Below, piece by piece: positions 1 to 11,131 of a DNA stretch of 64,000 nt (position 1 is its first letter; each line of letters begins with the position of its first letter). Under the pieces are notes generated by a model. It saw only the letters and a program-made list of their open reading frames with translations, was not told the origin of the DNA and searched no databases. A program made the translations under genes and the position numbers. The stretch is from SURF-32 sp964648365 (GTDB lineage Bacteria; Planctomycetota; Phycisphaerae; UBA1845): assembly GCA_964648365.1 (NCBI GenBank), contig CAZYLK010000003.1, positions 11,787 to 75,786 of the forward strand, given 5' to 3'.

Positions 1-352
1 CGTCCCGTGCCGCGAACATGCCTGACCAGAGCACGGCGGCCGTCGCCAGCGCAATGCTCAGCCACAGCGGCCGCATGGCCAGCGGCGGGGGCAGGCCTCC
101 CGTCGTAGGATAGGCGAGTCGCAGCAGGATCGACTCAGTCAGGCCGAATACCGCCGCGAGCAGCGCGAGGTCCACCACGAACGCGAAGTACCGACGCTCC
201 GCAAATCGCTCCCGGCATCGCCGGCACACGGCGACGTCGTAGACGGCGACGCCCGTCCCACAACGGCCGCCGCAGAGTGGGCAGGTGGAGGACGTGTCCG
301 GCGCGCTCGGGCCAGGGCCACCCTCGAATGCCGTACTTGCCGTCGTATTCAA
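1..352 (-). CDS. RDD-type membrane protein, partial (runs off left edge)
   Basis: No ATG-started frame covers this gene, but reading the minus strand from about 352 gives an N-terminal zinc-ribbon half CPLCGGRC, then CRRC, then a hydrophobic segment beginning YFAFVVDLALLAAVF and a second one before the window edge. This matches the N-terminal half of the neighbouring protein at 391-1146, which has CRKC, RRQLAFVVDCLVLSAA and FAIKD where this one has CRRC, RRYFAFVVDLALLAA and FAARD. The two are therefore tandem paralogues of the RDD membrane family, 38 bases apart and probably co-transcribed. The start is uncertain: no ATG or GTG is in frame, and TTG codons at 352 or slightly upstream are the candidates. 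The C-terminus lies outside the window. Function is unknown. Confidence 0.7.
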   Translation of the reverse strand, partial: MNTTASTAFEGGPGPSAPDTSSTCPLCGGRCGTGVAVYDVAVCRRCRERFAERRYFAFVVDLALLAAVFGLTESILLRLAYPTTGGLPPPLAMRPLWLSIALATAAVLWSGMFAARD

Positions 353-390
353 GACTTGCTCGCCCTGGCTCGATCCCAAGTTCAATGCCG

Positions 391-1146
391 CTATTCCGCC
401 GCCGCAATCACTGCTGAGTACTCTCGACTCTCGACGGGCGCTCCGCATTCGGGACACACGCCCGATACGTTGCCGCGCAGATCATACCCGCATTCCACGC
501 AGTATCGGCCGGTGGGCACGAAGGGCGGGCGGTGGGCGTAGCGCTGCCAGATGACGCGCGCGCCGGCCCAGCGGTCGCCGGGCCGCAGCCCGTGGGTCAG
601 CCGCTCGCCGAGCCACAGAATGACCAGCACGGAGATCACCTTCACCGCCGGCGCAGGAGTCGCCCCGAGAAGCGGCCCGGCGATGCGCCCGAGCGGTTCG
701 GCCGCTAATGCCGCCGCAATGAGCAGGTTGCGTTTGAGCGAGCGTGTCGGCCCGATCGACTCGAGTGAATCCGTGCGTACCACGCGCAGCCCGAGCAGCC
801 GCTTGCCCGGCGACCGACCGTCCCACCCGTCCTTGATCGCGAACAGCGGTATCCAGAGGAGCGTGAAGGCGTCCATCAGAAAGTCCGGCGTCTGCGGCGG
901 CGGCGACAGCCAGGCCATCATCAGTCGCACCGACGCCGTGCACGCCGCGCTCAGCACCAAACAGTCCACCACAAACGCAAGCTGACGCCGGTTGGTCAGA
1001 CCGTAGAGGCATTTCCGGCAGACGCTCGTTCCATAGAGCACATGCTTAGGCAACTGCGACGCCCGCCGCAGCCGGCACATCGGGCAAGACCGGAGCCCGC
1101 CCGAGGCCGGCGCCGCTGACCAGACCGTCGGCCGCGGCGTCGTCAT
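391..1146 (-). CDS. RDD family membrane protein with N- and C-terminal zinc ribbons
   Basis: The 251-residue protein starts with a zinc-binding pattern CPMC followed by CRKC near residue 43. It continues with an RDD-like core of about three hydrophobic segments that holds the family signature region KDGWDGRSPGKRLLGLRVV, and ends in a second ribbon, CVECGYDLRG...CPECGAP. RDD proteins are poorly understood inner-membrane proteins, some linked to ion transport. The terminal ribbon of the form C-x2-CGYDL-x-G...C-x-ECG recurs in the gene at 3737-4225. The partial paralogue downstream at 1-352 suggests a two-gene operon. The gene ends in TAG. Family assignment is good; the specific role is unknown. 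Confidence 0.8.
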   Translation of the reverse strand: MTTPRPTVWSAAPASGGLRSCPMCRLRRASQLPKHVLYGTSVCRKCLYGLTNRRQLAFVVDCLVLSAACTASVRLMMAWLSPPPQTPDFLMDAFTLLWIPLFAIKDGWDGRSPGKRLLGLRVVRTDSLESIGPTRSLKRNLLIAAALAAEPLGRIAGPLLGATPAPAVKVISVLVILWLGERLTHGLRPGDRWAGARVIWQRYAHRPPFVPTGRYCVECGYDLRGNVSGVCPECGAPVESREYSAVIAAAE

Positions 1147-1182
1147 CGTTTGCCACTCTCACGGTGGCCGGTCGAAGGCGCA

Positions 1183-1282
1183 NNNNNNNNNNNNNNNNNN
1201 NNNNNNNNNNNNNNNNNNNNNNNNNNNNNNNNNNNNNNNNNNNNNNNNNNNNNNNNNNNNNNNNNNNNNNNNNNNNNNNNNN
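1183..1282. other. Assembly gap (100 N)
   Basis: Exactly 100 N separate the RDD gene from uvrB. A round 100 is the usual filler length for a scaffold join of unknown size, so the adjacency of the left 1.2 kb to the rest is not proven by sequence. The flanking bases 1147-1182 and 1283-1376 show no gene. Confidence 0.98.
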
Positions 1283-1376
1283 GCGCTAAACCTCGACGCT
1301 TGACCGTTGCGGTGATGACGACGATGGCGCTCCCCGGCCGAATTCAGTTCGCCGATGCGCCCCAGATCGACCTCCA

Positions 1377-3443
<2,067 letters not shown>

Positions 3444-3447
3444 GCTG

Positions 3448-3543
3448 TGTGGCACCGGCTTCCAGCCGGTGGTCTTTCTCATGTGGCACCGGTTTATAAC
3501 CGGTGGTCTTCCGTTGTGGCACCGGTTTGTGACCGGTGGTCCT
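3448..3543. repeat. Three tandem palindromes TGTGGCACCGG...CCGGTGGTC
   Basis: Three copies of about 30 bases (near 3448, 3482 and 3515) have the form GTGGCACCGG, then TTTATAA, TTTGTGA or CTTCCAG, then CCGGTGGTC, so each can fold into a short hairpin with a conserved outer GTGGCAC. They occupy the uvrB leader up to about 4 bases from its ATG. A related single copy is at 9893-9921. The rest of 3544-3736 shows no gene. Confidence 0.8.
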
Positions 3544-3736
3544 CGGGGCGCCCCGCAGCGCCGTCCTTCCCGATCGCACACCCGCGGCCGCGCGGTTTCT
3601 GCGTCCACCCCCGTAGACGCAACGACCGACGAAGCATAGCCTGTTCACGGTCTTGGGGCACGCCCGGATTGTACTGCGAGGAATTCTGCGGGCCGCGAGG
3701 TGGTTCGCTGCGGAAACGCCGACAGATCGAGAGCCG

Positions 3737-4225
3737 ATGACAACGCCTCGCTCACGCAAACCTCGGTACGGGGCGGCCATCCTCATGTCGGTGCTGCTCG
3801 GCGCCTGGTATGCCGCGATCTTCTGGGCGCTCGACGACGCCTACTTCTGGAGTGAGCCGTCGGCGGCGCTATTCACCGGACTGATCTGCGGTTCGCCGAT
3901 CGGCCTCCTCTGTGCGCCTCTTGCCAGCATGGCGCTGGCGCGCAAGCGAATCCGGACCGCGGCCACTTACCTCTTCCTCATCGTCTCTCCCGCAGTTCCG
4001 ATCGTGAGCTACGGATTGTCCGCGTTCGATTCCGATGGGCCGACTATTGTCGCCACGATCGTCGGCGTCTACATCCTGTCGTGCATGTTACTCGGGCGTA
4101 TCCTGCCGGACGTTGTCTTTGATCCGCGCTACTGCGCCCGCTGCGGTTACGATCTGACGGGCAACGAGTCCGGCCGTTGCAGCGAATGCGGTGCAGCCAT
4201 CAGCGGCGACAACGCAGCCACGTGA
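3737..4225 (+). CDS. Small membrane protein with C-terminal zinc ribbon
   Basis: The 162-residue product has about four hydrophobic segments: AILMSVLLGAWYAAIFW, LFTGLICGSPIGLLCAPLA, ATYLFLIVSPAVPIVSYG and IVATIVGVYILSCMLLG. It ends in a ribbon CARCGYDLTGNESGRCSECG that closely resembles the tail of the RDD protein at 391-1146. The ribbon is presumably cytoplasmic and zinc-binding. The ATG at 3737 was preferred over an in-frame upstream ATG at 3653 because it places the first membrane segment normally and avoids a repeat-like stretch; the ribosome-binding site is weak either way. It is divergent from uvrB. Function is not recognised. Confidence 0.75.
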   Translation: MTTPRSRKPRYGAAILMSVLLGAWYAAIFWALDDAYFWSEPSAALFTGLICGSPIGLLCAPLASMALARKRIRTAATYLFLIVSPAVPIVSYGLSAFDSDGPTIVATIVGVYILSCMLLGRILPDVVFDPRYCARCGYDLTGNESGRCSECGAAISGDNAAT

Positions 4226-4238
4226 GCGACGCCGGCGG

Positions 4239-5975
4239 TTACGGTTCCGTCTGGCTCGCCTCAAGCGACTTGCGCAGCATCCACTCCGACAGCCGATACT
4301 CGATAAAGTACCGCACATCCGTCGCCACACACTTCTCAAACCACGGCTTCGCCTCCTCGAAGCGCCCGCCGTCGTGATAGTGCTTCAAGCCGACGTAGAA
4401 CGTCGCCTCACACGCGCGCTCGTCCCCCGTGCCGTCCTTCAACAGCGCGGCTTCCGCGATTTCGCCTGCAACGAACCGTAGCAGCCGTCCGCCCCACGAC
4501 TGCGGATGCGTCTTGTCGACCGCCTGCCGGATCACCTCCGCCGCCCGTTCCGAGTCGCCAGAGTCCTCCAGCATGTGCCACAGCAGCAGCGCGGTGTACG
4601 GCTCGGCGGGGTCAATCTTGAGCGCCTTCTCAAGGTCCGCCACAGCCCCGGCCGCGTCGCCGGACTGCCACCGCGTCACGCCGCGAGCCATGCGATACGT
4701 CGCTGAGTCGTACCGCTCGATCGCGAGCGAGTAGTCCGCGAGCGCCGCCGCCAGATCGCCGCTGCGGCCGTGGATGTTCGCCCGGATGACGTACAACTCG
4801 CCGACGTTCGGCATCTGGGCGATCAGCCCGTCGAGATCGGCCAGGGCGTCGCCGATGCGTCCAGACTCGTCGCACACTTCGACGATCTGTCGCGCCGCCC
4901 AGGTGTTCCGCGGCCACTGCGCCGTCATCCGCCGCAGCACCTTCAGCGCCGCGTCGTACCGCTTGTTGTACCTTTCGACCCAGGCCCGCGCCTCCAGGAC
5001 GGAGTAATTGTTCGCATCGATGCGCTCGGCGTAGTCGAGCACGCGCTTCGCATCCGCCGGCCGGTCCACCAGCAGGTAGAGCCGCACCATCTGCGCCCAC
5101 GCCACGGGGAACGAGTCGCCCTCCAGCACGACCGGTTCCAGCACTTTCACCGCCTCGTCGTACCGGCCGACCTGCTCCAGCACGCGGGCAAGGTTATGCG
5201 CGGCATACATGTCGTCGCGGTTGCGATTGACAACCTCCTGCATGATCGGCGTGCCTTCCTCGCCGCGGCCAAGCCGGCCCAGCAGCAGGCCCAGGTTGAG
5301 CCGGGCCGCCCGGTCGGCGGGCGTCAGCTCCAGCACCCGCCGGTAGCCGGCTTCCGCCGCCTCCGCCCGGCCGGACTCGTCGTTGCACCTGGCCCAGCAC
5401 GTCCAGAACAGCGGCGACGACTGCACCTCGGGCAGATCCTTGAGCTTCTCAAGTTCCGTCACGGATGCCGACCAGTCGTTTCGCAAGAAGCCCGGCAGGC
5501 GGCAGACCTCTACACGCACGTTCAGATCATCGGGGTCGACGCGCTGGGCCTGCTGGATCATCTGAACGGCCTCGCGCAGACGATAGAGCCGCATGTACAC
5601 GTGCGCAATCTCGACGAGCGCCGGCCCGCTGCCGCCGGGCGTCTTCGCGTGACAAGTCTCGAAGTCCTTCACGGCCGCGTCGTACACGTCCTGCCGATAC
5701 TCGCGACCGCACAGTTCGGCCAGTTCGAAGTACTGCTTGCCGCGTTGCAGGTAGAGATCGGGGTTGGCTTCGTCCTCGGCGATCTGTTCTTTCAGTGCGG
5801 CGATCGCGTCGCGGACCTTCATCTCTTCCGGGCTGGCCTTCCGCGTGAGACGTTTGCAGCCCGGCAGGGCCGCGGCCAGCAGCGCTGCACCTGCAAGAAG
5901 CAGACAGAACCGCCGCCGATTCTCGAACGTCCAGAATCCCCCGTGGGGCCGTACCGATGCCCGGACTTGCCGCAT
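4239..5975 (-). CDS. TPR-repeat lipoprotein
   Basis: The N-terminus has a basic region, a hydrophobic stretch FCLLLAGAALLAAALPGC and a lipobox LPGC, so this should be an exported lipoprotein. The rest of the 578-residue chain is about a dozen tetratricopeptide-like helix pairs, for example AARLNLGLLLGRLGRGEEG, AAHNLARVLEQVGRYDEA and GDLAAALADYSLAIERYD. Near the C-terminus, TFYVGLKHYHDGGRFEEAKPWF resembles the last repeats of NlpI-type lipoproteins. Such proteins act as protein-binding scaffolds at the envelope; the partner is unknown. The ATG at 5975 is preceded by GAGG at a proper distance, so the TTG-initiated extension was rejected. It converges with the ribbon protein, only 13 bases from its end. 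Confidence 0.85.
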   Translation of the reverse strand: MRQVRASVRPHGGFWTFENRRRFCLLLAGAALLAAALPGCKRLTRKASPEEMKVRDAIAALKEQIAEDEANPDLYLQRGKQYFELAELCGREYRQDVYDAAVKDFETCHAKTPGGSGPALVEIAHVYMRLYRLREAVQMIQQAQRVDPDDLNVRVEVCRLPGFLRNDWSASVTELEKLKDLPEVQSSPLFWTCWARCNDESGRAEAAEAGYRRVLELTPADRAARLNLGLLLGRLGRGEEGTPIMQEVVNRNRDDMYAAHNLARVLEQVGRYDEAVKVLEPVVLEGDSFPVAWAQMVRLYLLVDRPADAKRVLDYAERIDANNYSVLEARAWVERYNKRYDAALKVLRRMTAQWPRNTWAARQIVEVCDESGRIGDALADLDGLIAQMPNVGELYVIRANIHGRSGDLAAALADYSLAIERYDSATYRMARGVTRWQSGDAAGAVADLEKALKIDPAEPYTALLLWHMLEDSGDSERAAEVIRQAVDKTHPQSWGGRLLRFVAGEIAEAALLKDGTGDERACEATFYVGLKHYHDGGRFEEAKPWFEKCVATDVRYFIEYRLSEWMLRKSLEASQTEP

Positions 5976-6264
5976 GTCACAACACCTCAACCCTTCGATG
6001 ACATCAACCCGCCGTTGCGGACCGCCCGGACATTCTACCCCGATCGCCCCATGCGATCAGCCCGCGGGGGGCACTCCCTCGTCCCGTAAGTCGATGCCGC
6101 CGGAGCGATCGACCGGCCGGGCGGGAGGACGCCTTGGGAACAACGCCCGCCGGAAGCTATACTGGACATCGGCGACAGGCTCGGACGCCGCGCTGGGTCG
6201 GAACCGGGCCGGCGGCGGGGCGGGCGCGCAGCCCGACTCGGGAGATGGCCCTGCAAGGGGGACT

Positions 6265-6291
6265 CCGCGCGGGCTGAAGCCTCGCGGCTCG
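6265..6291. repeat. Dispersed palindrome CGCGCGGGCTGAAGCCTCGCGG
   Basis: A single copy of the GGGCTTCAGCCC-type palindrome is found in the 366-base gap between the TPR lipoprotein and the cytochrome gene. It shares flanking GGTGCGTGACAT-like sequence (opposite strand, about 6315-6326) with the copies near 37.4 kb. Apart from this and the ribosome-binding site of the cytochrome, nothing is seen in 5976-6341. Confidence 0.7.
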
Positions 6292-6341
6292 CAGGATCCA
6301 GATCCGTCGCTGATGTCACGCACCGAGGGGGACCGTGTTCC

Positions 6342-7886
6342 GTGGCCGGTAAGAAAACTCCGCGAAAACCACGCACCTTCGCGCCGACAGCCCGGCCCGA
6401 TTCACAGCCGGCGCCGGCCGGGCCACCCCCGCGCGTTTCTCGTCGTCGCGGCGGCCTGATGGCGTTGGCCACCGCGGTTTTGATCGCCGGCAGCGGCCTG
6501 GCCTTCACGCGCGTCGAGTCCTACTCGTCGCTCTACGACGCCGAATATGTCGGCAACGCCAAGTGCGGCGAGTGCCACACGCAGGTCTATGCCGAGTGGG
6601 CGTCGTCGCCGCACGCCAAGATGGTCCGCGAACCATCGAAGGCGTCCGTCGTCGGCGACTTCGACAATCACGAATACGTCCTGCCGCCGGAGTTCCGCCG
6701 CGGCCCGCAGGATGACCAGCCCGTCGCCCGCATGACCGAGCGCGACGGCCAGTACTTCGTCGGCCTGCGCGACCCGAACAGCGCAGATCGCTTCATCGAC
6801 TTCAAGGTGGATTACGTCGTCGGCTTTCAGTACCGCCAGACCTACCTGCACAAGGAGGCGAACGGCGTCATCCGGCGCCTGCCGTTGCAGTGGTCGGTGG
6901 ACATGAACAAGTATTTTTCCTACTGGAATTTCCAGGAGGGCAGCGCGCAGTCCCTGGACGACTTCTGGGCCCAGATGCGCAGCCAGAACTCCGCGTGGAA
7001 CCTCTTCTGCGCCCGCTGCCATGTCACGAAGCTCAACATCCACGAAAAAACGCAGGATCACACGGCGGCCCGGACCGACTGGGTGGAAAACGGCATCGGA
7101 TGCGAAGCCTGCCACGGACCCGGCAGCCACCACGTCAACTATTTCGAAGGCAGCTACGTCAACCGCATCGCCGCGTTTCTCAACAGCAAGGTCCGCGGCC
7201 AGCCGGTCGCCTACATCGCCAACGCGCCCAAGCTGACCCGCGGGCAGGCCATGAGCGTCTGTGGCCGCTGCCACGGGCCGGACATCATGATGTCTTCGAC
7301 CGACGCTTATCGTACGTACGAACCGGGCTACAGCCGGGAGGGGCGGCTCAACGACCTGTCGCCGCATTTCAAGGAGTTTCCGTTGCAGCCGGGTCGGAAA
7401 GACCCGACGGTCGAGTGCTGGGACGACGGCCGTCCCAAGGGCATCGCCATGCTGTTCCGGTCGTTCATCGAATCCGCCTGCTATGAACAGGCCGAGGTCC
7501 GCTGCTACGACTGCCACCAGGTCCACGCCAACAAGTTCCCCCGCAAGGAGGGCCTGCTGATCGCGTCGCAGCAAAGCAACGACTACTGCCTGAACTGCCA
7601 CGAAAACCTGCGCCACAAGGTCGCCGAGCACACGCACCACACGCCCGGCGACGTAGGCTCGTTCTGCTACGACTGCCACATGCCGCGCAACATCCAGAAC
7701 ATCGTCGGCGGCTACGAAAAGTTCGTCCGCACCCACACCATGAGTTCCATCCCCGACCCGGCCGCGACCATCAAGTTCGGACGCGGCGGCGCGCCCAACG
7801 CCTGCAACGACTGCCACAAGGACGAATCGCCGCAGTGGGCGCTGGAGAAGATGGAGGAGTGGTGGGGGGGCGCCAGCGGGCCGTAG
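6342..7886 (+). CDS. Membrane-anchored octaheme c-type cytochrome
   Basis: Eight CxxCH heme-attachment motifs are visible in 514 residues: CGECH 75, CARCH 223, CEACH 254, CGRCH 307, CYDCH 388, CLNCH 416, CYDCH 442 and CNDCH 488. A single hydrophobic segment at about 38-55 (GLMALATAVLIAGSGLAFT) acts as an uncleaved anchor or signal, so the heme domain is periplasmic. The arrangement resembles cytochrome c554-like and other multiheme electron carriers. GTG at 6342 is the start, with GAGGGGG about 12 bases upstream. The last motif lies only 27 residues from the end, whereas related proteins often carry a further repeat domain there. No partner reductase gene adjoins it, so the electron acceptor cannot be inferred. 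Confidence 0.9.
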   Translation: MAGKKTPRKPRTFAPTARPDSQPAPAGPPPRVSRRRGGLMALATAVLIAGSGLAFTRVESYSSLYDAEYVGNAKCGECHTQVYAEWASSPHAKMVREPSKASVVGDFDNHEYVLPPEFRRGPQDDQPVARMTERDGQYFVGLRDPNSADRFIDFKVDYVVGFQYRQTYLHKEANGVIRRLPLQWSVDMNKYFSYWNFQEGSAQSLDDFWAQMRSQNSAWNLFCARCHVTKLNIHEKTQDHTAARTDWVENGIGCEACHGPGSHHVNYFEGSYVNRIAAFLNSKVRGQPVAYIANAPKLTRGQAMSVCGRCHGPDIMMSSTDAYRTYEPGYSREGRLNDLSPHFKEFPLQPGRKDPTVECWDDGRPKGIAMLFRSFIESACYEQAEVRCYDCHQVHANKFPRKEGLLIASQQSNDYCLNCHENLRHKVAEHTHHTPGDVGSFCYDCHMPRNIQNIVGGYEKFVRTHTMSSIPDPAATIKFGRGGAPNACNDCHKDESPQWALEKMEEWWGGASGP

Positions 7887-7933
7887 ACGGATTCGAATGT
7901 CCGTTCATGCCCGTCGCAGCGGTGGCCTGATGG

Positions 7934-8686
7934 CTACCCTCCGCAGATCGCAAAGCAGCCGTCCAGTTCCTCCACCAGTTCATCCCCGTCGCAGACGGTG
8001 TTTTCGATGCGGCACTCGTTGAAAGCATCTTCGAGTTCCTGTGAGCCGCAGAACTCCCGGATCGACTCCGAGCAGGTGTTCTCTACGACCAGTTCCTCCG
8101 TGGTGCAGGCCAGCGCGTTGTAGTGCTCGACGAACCGTTCGCAGCTTGAAGACGGCTCGCCCCCGTCCGGCTCGCCCCCGTCCGGCTCGCCGCCGTCCCC
8201 GACCACCAGCGAAAGCGTCGTGCTTTCCTCATAGAAGTCGCCTTCCGTTTCCCCCTCCACGGTGATCTCGGCGTACGCGTCAATCGCGATCTCTACGGTG
8301 GCGGATGGCGCATCGCTCTCCGCGACCAGGTTAAACGTCACGCGGGCGCTTTCGCCGGCCTCCAGGTTGGGCAGGGTTCGCACGGACAGCTCTCCGAAAT
8401 CCAGGTGGACGCCTTCCGGAAGATCCTGGGAGTCAAGAATGACCTCGATGGACGTGCCGCTGACGCTGACGCCCATCAGCACCTCGACGAGAACGGCGAC
8501 CGTCTCCCCCGGCTCGACGGTGTGCGAGCCGCCGCCCTCCGGCGGCAGCACGGAGACGGTGAACAGATTCGGGATGAACCCGCCCAAACCGCGGGACGGC
8601 TGGCATCCACCCACGGCTGTCGCCAGGCCGGCGGCCAGGAACGCGGCGGCAAGAAGACAGAGTGATCGCGAAGTACAAAGCCTCAT
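7934..8686 (-). CDS. Secreted lipoprotein with DGGEP repeats and Cys-rich tail
   Basis: The 250-residue product starts MRLCTSRSLCLLAAAFLAAG and has a lipobox-like VGGC, so it is probably a lipoprotein. Residues of about 40-155 look like a beta-sandwich domain (VEPGETVAVLVEVLMGV, GESARVTFNLVAES). A linker of three DGGEP units follows, then an acidic domain with six or more cysteines (CERFVEHYNALACTTEEL, CSESIREFCGSQ, CRIENTVCDGD, CFAICGG). The ATG at 8686 is preceded by GGAGGACACG, an excellent ribosome-binding site, so the 72-residue upstream extension was dropped. Function is not recognised. The gene is divergent from the small gene at 8811. Confidence 0.8.
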   Translation of the reverse strand: MRLCTSRSLCLLAAAFLAAGLATAVGGCQPSRGLGGFIPNLFTVSVLPPEGGGSHTVEPGETVAVLVEVLMGVSVSGTSIEVILDSQDLPEGVHLDFGELSVRTLPNLEAGESARVTFNLVAESDAPSATVEIAIDAYAEITVEGETEGDFYEESTTLSLVVGDGGEPDGGEPDGGEPSSSCERFVEHYNALACTTEELVVENTCSESIREFCGSQELEDAFNECRIENTVCDGDELVEELDGCFAICGG

Positions 8687-8810
8687 CGTGTCCTCCAAGT
8701 ACAGGGCCAGGCGATTCAATGAACGCGGCCGCAAGACGATTGGTTGCTTCCCGGGCCGCGACCGGCGATGATAAACTTCTCGTACCGAGGCGCCAACCCC
8801 GAGACCGGCC

Positions 8811-9167
8811 ATGTTTTCCAATCCATGGGCACATCTGAAGGAACTGGAAATCCTCGCCCTGGCGACCCGCGGCGAGCTTCGAGCTGAACTGGTCGACCTC
8901 ATGCGACAACTCGTCGAAACCTGCGGAGAGGAGCCGGATGCGGACGAGGCGATTCTGTATCACGGAGCGCTGGCGATACTTCATGAACATGACGGCAGGA
9001 TTGCGGAGGCGGTACGCGAGCGGGAGATTGAACTCGGCCTCATCCGAGGGCTCTACGATGAGGTCGAAGCGAACGACCCGGAGACGCGCGAGTTTGCTTT
9101 GCAGAATTATTGCGAGGCGGACGTGGAGCAGCGGCGCGCGATTCTGGCAGCGTTGAGGGCGCGGTAG
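8811..9167 (+). CDS. Hypothetical 118-residue acidic helical protein
   Basis: The protein is short, charged and apparently all-helical (ELRAELVDLMRQLVETCGEE, DGRIAEAVREREIELGLIRGL, ETREFALQNY), with no signal peptide or membrane segment. It may be a single TPR-like unit, because it contains a pattern of a small hydrophobic helix followed by GRIAEAV. It stands alone between two minus-strand genes. The reading frame has normal codon usage for the window. No function can be assigned. Confidence 0.6.
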   Translation: MFSNPWAHLKELEILALATRGELRAELVDLMRQLVETCGEEPDADEAILYHGALAILHEHDGRIAEAVREREIELGLIRGLYDEVEANDPETREFALQNYCEADVEQRRAILAALRAR

Positions 9168-9267
9168 TAGGGGCGGGTTCGGTTCGCGGGCAAGCGCCTA
9201 CGGGAGCGGTGGGTTGGACGGGAGTCTCATGGGGACTGAAGATCGCCCGGCGACAGGGCGAGACTGC

Positions 9268-9816
9268 TCAACCGTCGCGCTCGGACGTTGCCGCGTCTCC
9301 TGTATCGCCAGTCGATCCAATGGCGAGGCGCTGCATCGCAAACGCCCAGAAGTCGCGGTACCCGCGCAGGCATTTCTCAAGCTTCCATCGGGTGCCGGAT
9401 TCGAGGTTGATGATGTACTCGATTCCGTTATCGTCAATCTCCACGACTTCGTCCCATCGCACGATTGCCACCGGCCCGAGTCCCCAGAACCGAACCAGTC
9501 GGATTGCGTCCGGGCCGTACTCGACGCGATACCGATGGAACATGACAAACACCGCGCAGGCAGCGAGTGCATAGAGTGTGAAGCCCAGCCTCACGAACAG
9601 CGAAACGTCGTCACCGAGCCAGGCACCAGCGCCGAGGCCAACGAACAGCACGGTCCCCACCACGGCCAATCCTCGCGCGATCCATGCAAGCCTCAGGACG
9701 AATTGGTCCCGCTGCGGAGCCGCGTGGGAGTACCGCGCCTCCGCGCAGATGGCGGCGGCTAAGAGAATCGGCCCGAGGATTGCTCGTACCTCCGACCAGG
9801 ATGTCCAGTCAGGCAT
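9268..9816 (-). CDS. Membrane protein with a PH-like cytoplasmic domain
   Basis: Three hydrophobic segments are visible: AILGPILLAAAICAEA, WIARGLAVVGTVLFVGLGAGAW and LGFTLYALAACAVFVMF. They are followed by a C-terminal domain, YRVEYGPDAIRLVRFWG...IVRWDEVVEIDD...YIINLESGTRW. That last pattern, a small beta-sheet with the phrase 'WDEVVEI', resembles bacterial PH-like domains found in many small membrane proteins. The start at 9816 (MPDWTSW) removes ten unsupported residues. Function is unknown. Confidence 0.65.
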   Translation of the reverse strand: MPDWTSWSEVRAILGPILLAAAICAEARYSHAAPQRDQFVLRLAWIARGLAVVGTVLFVGLGAGAWLGDDVSLFVRLGFTLYALAACAVFVMFHRYRVEYGPDAIRLVRFWGLGPVAIVRWDEVVEIDDNGIEYIINLESGTRWKLEKCLRGYRDFWAFAMQRLAIGSTGDTGDAATSERDG

Positions 9817-9892
9817 TCGAGTGTCACCCGGACCGTGAATTTGCAATCGTTCCGATCGGTTAGCTTCGCCGTCGGCAGCAATCGTTCAAGAA

Positions 9893-9921
9893 CACACCGG
9901 TTGAAAACCGGTGCCACACAA
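9893..9921. repeat. Palindrome CACCGGTT..AACCGGTGCCAC
   Basis: This is one copy of the GTGGCACCGG palindrome family found upstream of uvrB, here with the core ACCGGTTGAAAACCGGT. It sits between the PH-like membrane protein and the aminotransferase. Confidence 0.65.
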
Positions 9922-9941
9922 GAAACCGCGCCGGCGCTCTC

Positions 9942-9978
9942 TTCATTCGTTATTCGCTATTCGGCATTCGCTATTCCC
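9942..9978. repeat. Dispersed 37-base repeat of TTCGTTATTCG type, copy 1
   Basis: This A/T-rich unit starts TTCATTCGTTATTCG and ends GGCATTCGCTATTCCC. It is 36/37 identical to the copy at 33254-33290. Its last bases overlap the end of the aminotransferase gene and provide its final GAA codon and TAG stop. Confidence 0.85.
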
Positions 9979-11131
9979 GCCCCAGCTTCCGCAGCCGCCG
10001 GCACGCTTCCTCCAACTCCGGCATCTTCTTGGCGTAGCAGAACCGCAACTGATTCTGCCCGTCTTCCGGATTGCGGTAGAACGCGCTGCCGGGGACCGTG
10101 GCGACGCCGACTCTTTCCAGGATGTCTTCGCAGGCGGTCTTGGCGTTAGGCCAGCGGCCGCGGTCAAAGGCGGCCAGCATGTAGTAGCTCCCGTCGGGCA
10201 CGTACGGGTCGAAACCGATCGAGCGAAGCGTGTCGGCCGTCAAGTCGCGCTTGACGCGGTAGTCCTCGCACATCGCCGTGTAGTACGAATCCGGCAGGCC
10301 TAGGCCGGCGGTGATGCCGTACTGCAGCGGCGACGGCGTGCAGATGTAGAGCAGGTCGCTGACGACGGCGATGCGCTCGATGATGTCGGCCGGGCCGATC
10401 GTGTAGCCGACCCGCCAACCGGTCACTGCGTAGGTCTTTGACGCGCCGCTGATCGTGATGGTCCGCTCGCGGGCGTCGGGGAACGCGCCCACGCTGACGT
10501 GCGGCTTGTCGTGCGTGATGTATTCGTAAATCTCGTCGGTGACGATCCAGCAGTTGTGCTTCCTGGCCAGATCGGCGATCGTGCGAAGCTCCGCCTCCGA
10601 ATACACCTTGCCGCTTGGGTTAGCGGGCGTGTTGACGAGGACAAAGCGGGTCCGCTCGTTGAACGCCCGCTCAAGCTGGCCCGCGTCGAAGCGCCAGTCG
10701 GGCGGGGTCATATCCACGTAGCTGACCTTCGCCCCGATCAGCGTCAGCAGGTTGACGTGGTAGCTGTAAAACGGGCTGAAGATGATCGCCTCATCGCCCG
10801 GGTTGAGGATGGAAAGCGCCGCGCAGGCGAACGACCCGGCCGTGCCGACGTTGACGCAGATTTCCGTCTCCGGGTCGCAGGTGATCCGGTTGAACTTCGC
10901 CATCTTCGCCGCGATCGCCCGGCGCAGCTCGACGATCCCGCGCAGATTGGTGTAGATCGCGTGGTCGTCGTCGATCGCCTTCTTCGCGGCCGCTTTGACC
11001 GCGTCCGGCGCGGGCTGATCGCACACGCCCTGGGAGAGGTTCACGCCGCCCATCGACGCGCAGATGGCGGAATAGCGCCGGATGGCGCTTTGCTGGATGT
11101 TTCGGACCCGGTCAGCGAGGGGAAGGTTCAC
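9971..11131 (-). CDS. PLP-dependent class I/II aminotransferase
   Basis: This is a 386-residue fold-type I aminotransferase. The pyridoxal-phosphate lysine lies in SGASKTYAVTGWRVGY, and other family markers are NTPANPSGKVY, VTDEIYEYI and the carboxylate-binding arginine in NQLRFCYAK. The length and motif order fit aspartate, kynurenine or methionine aminotransferase-like enzymes; the substrate cannot be read from the sequence. Translation starts at GTG, which overlaps the TGA of the upstream 87-codon gene (GTGA), so the two are probably translationally coupled. The 3' end lies within a dispersed 37-base repeat. Confidence 0.92.
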   Translation of the reverse strand: MNLPLADRVRNIQQSAIRRYSAICASMGGVNLSQGVCDQPAPDAVKAAAKKAIDDDHAIYTNLRGIVELRRAIAAKMAKFNRITCDPETEICVNVGTAGSFACAALSILNPGDEAIIFSPFYSYHVNLLTLIGAKVSYVDMTPPDWRFDAGQLERAFNERTRFVLVNTPANPSGKVYSEAELRTIADLARKHNCWIVTDEIYEYITHDKPHVSVGAFPDARERTITISGASKTYAVTGWRVGYTIGPADIIERIAVVSDLLYICTPSPLQYGITAGLGLPDSYYTAMCEDYRVKRDLTADTLRSIGFDPYVPDGSYYMLAAFDRGRWPNAKTACEDILERVGVATVPGSAFYRNPEDGQNQLRFCYAKKMPELEEACRRLRKLGRE